This document shows positions 34,135 through 41,723 of a stretch of 64,000 nucleotides of DNA, piece by piece. The stretch is from the NCBI RefSeq assembly GCF_900143205.1, contig NZ_FRDH01000014.1, positions 16,528 through 80,527 on the forward strand, given 5' to 3'. The first letter of the stretch is position 1, and each line of letters starts with the position of its first letter. Below the pieces are notes generated by a model. That model made no database searches and was not told the origin of the DNA. It saw nothing but the letters and a program-made list of their open reading frames with translations. Origin of the DNA: Butyrivibrio hungatei DSM 14810 (GTDB lineage: Bacteria; Bacillota; Clostridia; Lachnospirales; Lachnospiraceae). A program made the translations under genes and the position numbers.

Positions 34135-35177
34135 AAAAATTGAATCTTAAAAAGTACACAGACTTTATTGTCAAAGAGACTTCAGATCTTCTAAACATTG
34201 ACTCTCCTACCGGCTACACTGAGGAGGCTGCAGCTTGGGTCAAGAAGGAATTTGAAAATCTTGGTTTTAAGGCTACTCTCACTAACAAGGGCGGCGTTAT
34301 CGTTGATCTTACAGGTAAAGACAAGAAAAATGGTCTTTTACTCGAGGCTCACACAGATACTCTGGGAGGTATGGTTGCTACTATCAAGTCAAATGGCCGT
34401 CTCCAGCTTACAAACCTTGGTGGCATGAACCCTAACAATGCTGAGACTGAGAATGTCCGCGTTGTTACTAAGTTTAATGGCATCTATGAGGGTACTTTCC
34501 AGCTAAACAACGCTTCTATCCATGTGAATGGCGACTACGATGATACCAAGAGAACTTGGGAGAGCTGCGAAATTGTCCTTGATGAGGATGTTAATTCTAA
34601 GGAAGATGTTGAAAAGCTCGGCATCTCTGTTGGCGACATTGTTTGCTTTGAACCTAATGTTCGCGTTACCAAGTCTGGCTACATCAAGTCCCGTTTCCTT
34701 GACGACAAGCTTAGCGTAGGAATCCTTCTTGGTCTTGCTAAGTATATCAAGGAGAACAAGATCACTCCTAAGAGAGCTCTTTATGCTCATATTACTGTAT
34801 TTGAGGAAGTTGGACACGGCGGATGCGGCTCAGTTCCTGAAGGCTGCACAGAAGCTATATCAGTAGACATGGGTTGTGTTGGCGATGGTCTTACCTGCAC
34901 AGAGCGTCAGGTTTCTATCTGCGCCAAGGACAGCGGCGGCCCTTACAGCTATCCTATCGTTCAGGCTCTTATGAAAGCTGCCAAGGACACAGGCGCTGAC
35001 TACGCTGTAGACATTTACCCTCATTACGGCAGCGACGTTGAAGCTACTCTCCGCTCCGGCAATGACCTACGCCACGGTCTCATCGGCGCAGGTGTCTATG
35101 CATCTCACGGCTACGAACGCAGCCACCGCGACGGCGCAGAGAATACGCTGAAGCTTCTCATCGGCTACTGCTGCTAA
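34131..35177 (+). CDS. M42 family metallopeptidase (aminopeptidase)
   Basis: A 348-residue peptidase with the two-zinc site: LLEAHTDTLG (H and D), SRFLDDKLSV (bridging D), FEEVGHGG (E-E pair), AISVDMGC, and the final H in GVYASHGYERSH. These cut amino acids from peptide N-termini in the cytosol. The start overlaps rqcH by ATGA, so both are made from one mRNA; clearing peptides from failed translation products is a plausible shared role but inferred. Confidence 0.88.
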   Translation: MKKLNLKKYTDFIVKETSDLLNIDSPTGYTEEAAAWVKKEFENLGFKATLTNKGGVIVDLTGKDKKNGLLLEAHTDTLGGMVATIKSNGRLQLTNLGGMNPNNAETENVRVVTKFNGIYEGTFQLNNASIHVNGDYDDTKRTWESCEIVLDEDVNSKEDVEKLGISVGDIVCFEPNVRVTKSGYIKSRFLDDKLSVGILLGLAKYIKENKITPKRALYAHITVFEEVGHGGCGSVPEGCTEAISVDMGCVGDGLTCTERQVSICAKDSGGPYSYPIVQALMKAAKDTGADYAVDIYPHYGSDVEATLRSGNDLRHGLIGAGVYASHGYERSHRDGAENTLKLLIGYCC

Positions 35178-35194
35178 GGTTGACTTCCGAAATG

Positions 35195-35261
35195 GACCTA
35201 GGGGACGGGGTTAGTGGACCATTTTTTGAGACCTAGGGACGGAGGTTAGGGCTCATTTTTT
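35195..35261. repeat. Two tandem REP-like units after the M42 gene
   Basis: Unit 1 (35195-35227) and unit 2 (35230-35261) both read GACCTAGGG(G)ACGG(G/A)GGTTAG and end CATTTTTT. The GGGACGG core resembles dispersed extragenic repeats of Clostridia. They lie between the M42 stop and its terminator. Confidence 0.5.
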
Positions 35262-35285
35262 ACTTGGAGCAATGTAATGTAAAAA

Positions 35286-35315
35286 GGCTTCTACCAAGAT
35301 GGTAGAAGTCTTTTT
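35286..35315. terminator. Bidirectional terminator between M42 and Rpn genes
   Basis: CTTCTACC / GGTAGAAG stem (35288-35295, 35301-35308) with T runs on both strands. Confidence 0.8.
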
Positions 35316-35387
35316 ATTCTTGGCAACAGTTTTGTCGCCTTTTTTGTCTATATTTACATGTTTTTGCTTATTCTTTACCCATTTGGA

Positions 35388-36314
35388 TTATTTTAATTTG
35401 TTCTGTACGTCCAAGATTTGATCTAATGGATAGTCACAGAATTCCGCGATCTCTTCTGGCTTTTTTCCTCTTCGGAGCATGTCAGAAATCTTATCAAAGT
35501 CTCTCTGTTCTATTCCTTGTTCTATTCCTTGTTCTATTCCTTGCTCTATACCCTGTACTATTCCCTTTTCTATACCCAGTTCAACGCCTTTGTTCTCGGC
35601 ATCCTTAAGTTCATCAGCCATAAGTTCTCTCAATGCTTCACACATACTAGTATCTCCTTTCAGCTTATCATACAGTTCCTTGTTGCTCATGGTACTGATC
35701 TGTAGCACCGCGTCAGCAAAACGCTTGTCTCCTGGCTCAGTGTATTTACTTGCCTCTTCAAGGAATTGTCTTACTGTATCTTCATCTGCTTTCTTTCTCA
35801 TTACAGATAAAGCTTTTAAACTTGAATCTCTGAGCTCACTGATGACAACAACGGATATCGGAATGTCTATCATTCCGTAAACCTTGTATACACCAGGGTC
35901 CTGCTCTTCGACTCTCACACCTTTTTCTCTTAAATTCTTAAATAACTTAACTGGCTTGGCCGCTCTAAATATCGATATTGTTATCTCGCTTGCTTTGATC
36001 TCATCGACCGTCTTTCCAAGGCTTTTGAAGATACAAGTATATCCAATCACCTTCCACAGAACATCAACATTGAGCTCATCATTTGGGTTCTTGTACTCAA
36101 TGATATTGTAAGTCCTGTAATCTCGCCCGATTGCATTATCAACATAAACATCGTGGCGCTTCTTGATAACTAGATAGTCAATTCTGAGTGGCTCGCTTGA
36201 AAGAGGATGTTCACGCTCCACCTCAATATCTTTTGCATAAGCGCGCAAGCTCAGCATCAAGCCACCTTCAAATCCGGAATGCCAGTCCACTCGCTGTTTT
36301 TCGCTTTCAGTCAT
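35388..36314 (-). CDS. Rpn family PD-(D/E)XK nuclease (recombination-promoting/transposase-like)
   Basis: A 308-residue protein. The N-terminal half has a restriction-like core with PLRIDYLVIKK and NIIEYKNPND (D...ExK). The C-terminal part has four GIEQ repeats in a row followed by FDKISDMLRRGKKPEEIAEF, the tail typical of Rpn/transposase-31 proteins, where the repeat number varies. The DNA of the repeats (35507-35560) is an imperfect 12-bp tandem repeat that could slip. The ATG at 36314 has only a distant GGCGG site, so the start is moderately certain. These proteins cut DNA and are often numerous in one genome. Confidence 0.8.
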   Translation of the reverse strand: MTESEKQRVDWHSGFEGGLMLSLRAYAKDIEVEREHPLSSEPLRIDYLVIKKRHDVYVDNAIGRDYRTYNIIEYKNPNDELNVDVLWKVIGYTCIFKSLGKTVDEIKASEITISIFRAAKPVKLFKNLREKGVRVEEQDPGVYKVYGMIDIPISVVVISELRDSSLKALSVMRKKADEDTVRQFLEEASKYTEPGDKRFADAVLQISTMSNKELYDKLKGDTSMCEALRELMADELKDAENKGVELGIEKGIVQGIEQGIEQGIEQGIEQRDFDKISDMLRRGKKPEEIAEFCDYPLDQILDVQNKLK

Positions 36315-36660
36315 TGTAATTATATCACCGCCTTTTTTTATCAACAACTAACTCTTTTGTAGCAGATTATGGGATTGTCGGCATAAATCGCCTTTGCAAC
36401 AGAAAGTTGCATTTCGCTCTGAATGAGCTCAAATATTAGTGTAGCAGATAAATCTTAAGATTTATTGTAGGAATTTCTTAAGATTGCTTAAGAATTCGTT
36501 TTTTACCCCTAAATTCGTGATTAGGGGTAAAGTTTTTTCAAAACCGCCTCGCTATTGAAAATAAAACTTGCAAAAAGGGGCTAAAATAGGCCAAAAGGGT
36601 AAAGAATTAAGAGAAATCTTGTCATATTGCCTTCATTTACAAAGACAAGGGCCATAAAGC
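36315..36660. other. 346-base intergenic region with a terminator, no gene seen
   Basis: No supported reading frame or RNA gene. It contains a TCTTAAGAT/TTTCTTAAGA repeat pair near 36452-36477, the terminator at 36505-36538, and A-rich sequence. The flippase transcript ends here on the minus strand. Confidence 0.5.
36505..36538. terminator. Bidirectional terminator upstream of the flippase stop
   Basis: ACCCCTAA / TTAGGGGT arms (36505-36512, 36521-36528) with six T's on each side. Confidence 0.75.
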
Positions 36661-38313
36661 TTACATCACCCTAAACTTCTTGAGCAACCTCACGATTGCT
36701 GTACCCTTAGGGAAACGCTTGATATCATCTTCTGTTGCGCCGCCGGACTTGATGAGCACTACGAAGTAGGCTGGAATTGCGGCGGCAACTGCAAACATAG
36801 TTGCAAAGAGATTCACGAAGTACCAGCTAGGCACAAAGAGACCAAACAAAAATTCAAAGAGCTTATATACTCCAAAAGCTACGCCGCCCATGACTACTGC
36901 TGAAATTGTTGGAAGAATGTACGCCTTTTTGAAGTCGTTTCGAACACGAATATGCTTTTTCATTACAACATTATTGAGTACGCACATCATAAGTGAATAA
37001 ACAATAGTCACGATACAAAGTGCGATATCATTAAGATCAGTGTATAAGAGAAGTGGCACCAGTATAGCTGCCTGAGCAACAAGTGAAAGTGCTGCATTGA
37101 TAACAGGTGCAATAAGCTGACCTATTCCTTGAAGTACTGCGTTTGTTACAGTTGATATTGAATAAAAGATTACTGTCACAGACAGAACCATAAGTAGCAT
37201 TGAAGCCTCTCCTATAGAAGACTTCTGTGGGAACAGAATTGTAACTACTGGTCTTGCAAGGGCAAAAAGACCAACAGCACATGGTGCTGAGATCATGTAG
37301 ATCACTCGAAGAACCCTTGAGACAATATCTCTAACTTCAGCTTTATCTCCCTTTGAAAATGCTGCTGAGAGCTCTGGCATCATAGCAGAAGCTGCTGCGC
37401 TGGCAAAAGCTATAGGAATATTTGTAATGAGCATGGACTTTCTAATGAAGATTCCATACATAGTTGCAACCTTCTGCTCATCAATATTTCTCACATGCAT
37501 AAGGATCCTGTTAAAGAAAACATTATTCAGGTATGAAGAAAGATTGTAGATTGCAGTACTGATAATGAAAGGCGTAACGATCATGAGGATCATCCTGAAT
37601 ATCTCAGAGGATGGCATATCTTCATGGGTATCTGCATTTACTCTCCTATGAATTCCTTTTCTGTTAACACAGTATACAAAGTACATGAACAAAAGAGCTA
37701 TGACAACTCCTGAACCTGTACCGATGGCACTACCAATGGCTCCGTAGACAGCTCTTTTGGTAGTATCTTCATTGCCCGCAATATTAGTAAGAATAAGGGC
37801 TCCGCCGACGCTGACTATAGCGTTGAGAATCTGCTCGATAAGCTGAGAAATGGATGTTGGAACCATTGTCCTGTGGGCCTGGAAATAGCCTCTGAGGACA
37901 CCAAGGAAGCCAAATATGAAGATCGTTGGTGCAAAAAATCTAAGAACAAGTGCAGAATTACCGGTTGCCAGAATATCTGCTCCAAAGAACAAAATGAAAC
38001 TTCCGATTCCGCCTACGATTGAAACATATACAAGAGCGCATTTAAAGATCCTGTGTGCGTTCCTATACTCTTTTACCGCGAGTTTACCTGAGATAATCTT
38101 GGACATAGCAGATGGAATGCTATATGCAGATATTAAAAGAATAATGGTATAAACATTATAAGCAGCTCCATAATAGCCATTTCCTTCATCTCCTATTATT
38201 GCTGCCAGTGGACTACCATATAACAGGCCGATAACTCTTGAGATAATACCAGCTATCGCAAGAATACCAGCCTGCTTTAATAGATTTTTCTTTGAATTTT
38301 CCTGTCTATTCAT
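36661..38313 (-). CDS. SpoVB/MurJ-like polysaccharide flippase (MOP superfamily)
   Basis: A 550-residue membrane protein with about 14 hydrophobic helices. The N-terminus KKNLLKQAGILAIAGIISRVIGLLYG and the GYFQAHRTMVPTSISQLIEQ loop are typical of SpoVB/YtgP-type lipid-linked oligosaccharide flippases. It moves lipid II or related lipid-linked sugars across the membrane. The gene is nine bases downstream of glgA and likely in the same operon. Confidence 0.85.
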   Translation of the reverse strand: MNRQENSKKNLLKQAGILAIAGIISRVIGLLYGSPLAAIIGDEGNGYYGAAYNVYTIILLISAYSIPSAMSKIISGKLAVKEYRNAHRIFKCALVYVSIVGGIGSFILFFGADILATGNSALVLRFFAPTIFIFGFLGVLRGYFQAHRTMVPTSISQLIEQILNAIVSVGGALILTNIAGNEDTTKRAVYGAIGSAIGTGSGVVIALLFMYFVYCVNRKGIHRRVNADTHEDMPSSEIFRMILMIVTPFIISTAIYNLSSYLNNVFFNRILMHVRNIDEQKVATMYGIFIRKSMLITNIPIAFASAAASAMMPELSAAFSKGDKAEVRDIVSRVLRVIYMISAPCAVGLFALARPVVTILFPQKSSIGEASMLLMVLSVTVIFYSISTVTNAVLQGIGQLIAPVINAALSLVAQAAILVPLLLYTDLNDIALCIVTIVYSLMMCVLNNVVMKKHIRVRNDFKKAYILPTISAVVMGGVAFGVYKLFEFLFGLFVPSWYFVNLFATMFAVAAAIPAYFVVLIKSGGATEDDIKRFPKGTAIVRLLKKFRVM

Positions 38314-38322
38314 AAATAATCA

Positions 38323-39768
38323 TTAAGGTTTCAGCCAATCGTACATTTCCTGATACTTCTCAGCGGAAACCTTCCATGAGAAGTCAACTGCCATGGCACG
38401 ATCGATCATCTTATTCCATTCGCGCTTCTGATCATAATACACATGCTCTGCTTCGCGGATTGTACCAAGCATCTCGTGAGCATTGTAGTTGAGGAAGCCA
38501 AAACCTGTTCCTGTGCTTTCAAATTTGTTGTAAGGCTCAACGGTATCAATAAGTCCGCCTGTCTGTCTTACAATCGGTATTGTACCATATCTTAACGCCA
38601 TTAGCTGAGAAAGTCCACAGGGTTCAAAAAGTGATGGCATAAGGAATACGTCAGAAGCCGCATATATCTTGTGTGACATAGGTTCAGAATAATAGATATT
38701 TGCTGAAACTTTGTCATTGTACTTCCAATCAAAGTGTCTAAAAGAGTTCTCGTACTGCTCAGAACCTGTTCCCAAAACTACAAGCTGAATTGCATCCTGA
38801 CAAAGCTCATCAAGAACGTAGTTGATAAGATCAAAGCCCTTCTGATCAGTAAGCCTTGAGACGATACCGATCATCATGACCTTCTCATCTTCCTTAAGCC
38901 CCAGTTCTTTTTGCAGAGCCTTTTTATTCTTGACCTTCTCCTTGCGGAAGTTGATGGCGTTGTAGTTGTAAGGAATATACTTATCGGTCTCAGGATTGAA
39001 TTCATCGTAGTCGATGCCGTTTACGATACCTCTAAGGTCATTAGCCCTTGCACGAAGGAGTCCGTCCAGCTCTTCACCATAGAACTCTGTCTTGATTTCC
39101 TCTGCGTAAGCCTTACTAACTGTAGTAATGGCATCTGAGTAGACAATTCCTCCCTTTAAAAGGTTTGCATCCTTGTATAGGCCAAGCTTATCAGGTGAAA
39201 AGTAATAATCTGGCAGACCTGTGATATCCTGAACTGTCTTAATGTCATACTTACCCTGGAACTTAAGGTTGTGGATAGTCATAACAGCCTTAATTCCTCT
39301 ATAGAACTCACTTCCCTGGAATCTCTCTTTTAAATAAACCGGCACAAGTCCTGTCTGCCAGTCATGGCAGTGGATGATATCTGGTCTAAAGTCAATAACA
39401 GGAAGTATAGAAAGAGCTGCCTTAGAAAAGAAGGCGAACTTCTCTATCTCAAAAATAACGTCGTCGCCATAGGGCTTCATTCCGTTAAAAAAGAATTCGT
39501 TATCAATAAAATAATACTTAATTCCGTCAATTTCTGCTTTAAAGATTCCTACATATTCATTTTTCCAATGGAAATCCATGTAGAAATTTGAGACATACTC
39601 CATTTTGTCTTTCATTGGCTGGCTAATGCACTTATACAGTGGCAACACCACCCTGACATCGAAATATCGTTTATCGATATCCTTAGGAAGAGAACCTACT
39701 ACGTCAGCAAGTCCACCTGTTTTTATGAAAGGAACCCCTTCTGATGCCACAAAAAGAATATTTTTCAT
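38323..39768 (-). CDS. glgA: Glycogen synthase
   Basis: A 481-residue GT5 glucosyltransferase: KTGGLADVVGSLP near residue 16 binds ADP-glucose, HDWQTGLVP is conserved, GIVSRLTDQKGFDL opens the second Rossmann domain and FEPCGLSQLMALRYGTIP holds the catalytic EX7E. It extends alpha-1,4-glucan from ADP-glucose. It lies 21 bases after the CbiD-like gene and nine bases before the flippase; no other glg genes are nearby. Confidence 0.93.
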   Translation of the reverse strand: MKNILFVASEGVPFIKTGGLADVVGSLPKDIDKRYFDVRVVLPLYKCISQPMKDKMEYVSNFYMDFHWKNEYVGIFKAEIDGIKYYFIDNEFFFNGMKPYGDDVIFEIEKFAFFSKAALSILPVIDFRPDIIHCHDWQTGLVPVYLKERFQGSEFYRGIKAVMTIHNLKFQGKYDIKTVQDITGLPDYYFSPDKLGLYKDANLLKGGIVYSDAITTVSKAYAEEIKTEFYGEELDGLLRARANDLRGIVNGIDYDEFNPETDKYIPYNYNAINFRKEKVKNKKALQKELGLKEDEKVMMIGIVSRLTDQKGFDLINYVLDELCQDAIQLVVLGTGSEQYENSFRHFDWKYNDKVSANIYYSEPMSHKIYAASDVFLMPSLFEPCGLSQLMALRYGTIPIVRQTGGLIDTVEPYNKFESTGTGFGFLNYNAHEMLGTIREAEHVYYDQKREWNKMIDRAMAVDFSWKVSAEKYQEMYDWLKP

Positions 39769-39789
39769 ACGTCTACATCTCCTACTATA

Positions 39790-40977
39790 TCATTTTAACT
39801 TAAGTGATAATGCATATTGCTCCTGAGATACCTTGACCAGTACATTTCTGGTATCATCAGTCTGTCCCAAAAGTCCAAATTCTTTTGAAAAAAGCGCAAC
39901 GCCAAACTTGAGCTTGCCATGGCTCCTTCTATAAACAGCGTTTGATATCTCTAACATGATGCTTGACATTACTTTATCCCTAATGCCCCATGAATCAAGT
40001 AGTGCAAGAATCTCATCTGTTGTATTGCATCCCATGACTGTTCTGACCTGACTAGAGGTTCCGCCCACTATTGCTGTATGTGCGGAAAAGATCTCTCTTC
40101 TGGCGTCAGATGCATAGGAATTAGTATTCATGATACCTGCCGCAAGCTTAACGAGTTTACCTACATTTCCTACAAGAAGCATGTTCTCGCCGCCATTTGC
40201 AACTATAGCATCGATTGCGTCACCTGGATAGTTAAAACATCTAACTGCAGTCTTAAGAGATACGTGAAGGCTGTCATTTATTTCTTTTGCACAGTAATTA
40301 CCTGGAGCTACAAGGAAGTTTTTAACCCCAAGATTTGCCTGTTTCTTGACCTGATCTGCAATTGAACTTGTAATGTCCCTTTGATGGATTCTAAAAATCC
40401 TGCCGTAATCACCAAGAATCGAGATGCCACCAGTAAACATGTTCTGTCCCATAGTCTGCTTGGCTGCTATCATCATTCCATCAGGGCAGCTGACTGTAAT
40501 CTGAAGGAGCTGAGCTCCATCTGAGATCTCGCAGGCTTCTCCAACTGCATCAAATATGAGTTTTCTGGCATTTTTCTCGATAAGAGGTTCACCTTTTTTG
40601 ATGTCAGCAGTATCCATCTGCGCAGTGCCGATTCCTTCGCCGCCACACAAGAAAAGATTCCCATATCTCATGTCGATATGAGCATTATCGCTTACGTCAT
40701 ATAAATTTTTAATTTTGGAAACTGTTACGTGAATCTCAGCCTTTTCTCTGATGTCAGGTGGATTGCCACCTTCCATAATGGCATAGTAATGGGCTGATTC
40801 GTCATTACAAGCCGAAGATACCTGATATACAGAAATAGTCCTGGGACTATTATCTCCATGTTGGATAGATACATATTCATAATCCGTTTTAAAGAGCAGA
40901 CAAACTGCGGCAGCTCTTGCGGCTGCTGCTGCACAATCTCCTGTAGTTAAACGGCTGATAACAAAACTTGGATCCAT
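39790..40977 (-). CDS. CbiD-like protein (cobalt-precorrin-5B C1-methyltransferase family)
   Basis: A 395-residue protein with CbiD family marks: RLTTGDCAAAAARAA at the start, FTGGISILGDYGRI (family: TGG.SILG.TG), and LLVGNVGKLVKLAAGIMNT followed by DARREIF. Several positions differ from true CbiD (TTGDC for TTGTC, the glycine-rich TGI replaced by DYGRI), and no other cobalamin gene is near. It may have a different substrate, or the cbi genes may be elsewhere. The ATG at 40977 follows GGAG by five bases; the longer frame overlaps that ribosome site. Confidence 0.75.
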   Translation of the reverse strand: MDPSFVISRLTTGDCAAAAARAAAVCLLFKTDYEYVSIQHGDNSPRTISVYQVSSACNDESAHYYAIMEGGNPPDIREKAEIHVTVSKIKNLYDVSDNAHIDMRYGNLFLCGGEGIGTAQMDTADIKKGEPLIEKNARKLIFDAVGEACEISDGAQLLQITVSCPDGMMIAAKQTMGQNMFTGGISILGDYGRIFRIHQRDITSSIADQVKKQANLGVKNFLVAPGNYCAKEINDSLHVSLKTAVRCFNYPGDAIDAIVANGGENMLLVGNVGKLVKLAAGIMNTNSYASDARREIFSAHTAIVGGTSSQVRTVMGCNTTDEILALLDSWGIRDKVMSSIMLEISNAVYRRSHGKLKFGVALFSKEFGLLGQTDDTRNVLVKVSQEQYALSLKLK

Positions 40978-41085
40978 ATATGCTCCTTCTTTAAATGTCT
41001 TTACGTGTGTCAATTGAGCATGTACATCAATATATAGTATTATACAATATTTCGTAAATATAAAAAATAGTAAGTTGGAATTAAC

Positions 41086-41109
41086 TAAATAACGTGTACA
41101 CGTTATTTA
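41086..41109. promoter_or_regulatory. Perfect 24-bp palindrome, candidate operator
   Basis: The half-site TAAATAACGTGT is followed directly by its exact reverse complement. The ACGTGTACACGT centre resembles LacI- or GntR-family operators. It lies 109 bases before the CbiD-like gene and about 45 bases before the -35 box of the candidate small RNA. Confidence 0.6.
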
Positions 41110-41185
41110 TTATTTCGATTTAATTTATGCTTTATTTAGAAAACGTCCATATTTTGTCCAAATTTAGAATATATTATATTACTAT

Positions 41186-41304
41186 CAGAAGTATAAAACT
41201 TCTGACTCCCCCAACAAAACTTTTTTCATACCGGGTCGATTGGCTCCCCACCGATCGACCCCTCCTCCCAAAAAAAGTACCACCTCTTTCGAGGTGGTTT
41301 TTTT
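41186..41304 (+). ncRNA. Candidate C-rich small regulatory RNA
   Basis: A promoter-like TTGTCC (41154-41159), 17 bases, TATTAC (41177-41182) leads into about 119 bases: hairpin 1 (41187-41203), a single-stranded ACTCCCCC (41205-41212), hairpin 2 with an 11-bp stem (one G-U) and loop CTCCCCA (41244-41250), a single-stranded CTCCTCCC (41262-41269), then a strong terminator. Three exposed C-rich segments can pair with GGGGAG/GGAGG ribosome sites, as in the C-rich small RNAs of Firmicutes. No protein frame is present. No known family recognised. Confidence 0.55.
41279..41304. terminator. Strong terminator serving both strands
   Basis: ACCACCTC-TTTC-GAGGTGGT stem with seven T's on the plus strand and seven on the minus, so it also ends the gene stopping at 41330. 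Confidence 0.9.
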
Positions 41305-41329
41305 AATGGTGTTATGCTTCTTAAATTAT

Positions 41330-41620
41330 TTAAGCAGAAATTGCTGTGAGCTCTTCTGTCTTTACTTCTTCAGAATCTGTAGCGATCATGTCTGTCTTTC
41401 TAACAGCTCTGATTCCAAAACTTCCTACATAGCTGATTCCTTTTAATAAACTTCTGATAGTCTTGATAGACTTTTCAATCTCATCTGCATTTGTAACGAT
41501 GATCGTAGGAACACCGCTTCCTGCCATTTCTACTCTATATCCAGCATCCTTAAGGGCCTTCATAGCCTTAATCTTGTCTGTTGTTGTGATCTCTTCAAGC
41601 TCTTTCTCTACTTTTGCCAT
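41330..41620 (-). CDS. Unknown small cytosolic protein
   Basis: A 96-residue protein starting MAKVEKELEEITT, with a possible alpha/beta fold (YRVEMAGSGVPTIIVTNADEI) and an acidic tail. The ATG at 41620 has AAGG nine bases upstream; the longer open frame lacks a site. It lies alone between the envelope operon and the terminator. I do not recognise the family. Confidence 0.6.
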   Translation of the reverse strand: MAKVEKELEEITTTDKIKAMKALKDAGYRVEMAGSGVPTIIVTNADEIEKSIKTIRSLLKGISYVGSFGIRAVRKTDMIATDSEEVKTEELTAISA

Positions 41621-41723
41621 TTCTATATACCTTTCTGAATCCCATCGACAAATAGTACCAGTGAGTAATATAACATATTTGTTTATAAAAATCAAATAAA
41701 ATTTATAGATTTTTAATAATTAG

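Noticed and set aside
35507..35560. Possible CRISPR-like short repeats
   Set aside because: The 12-bp repeats have no spacers and encode GIEQ in frame inside a gene.
39790..40977. Cobalamin biosynthesis cluster
   Set aside because: Only one CbiD-like gene is present, with altered motifs and no neighbours from the pathway.
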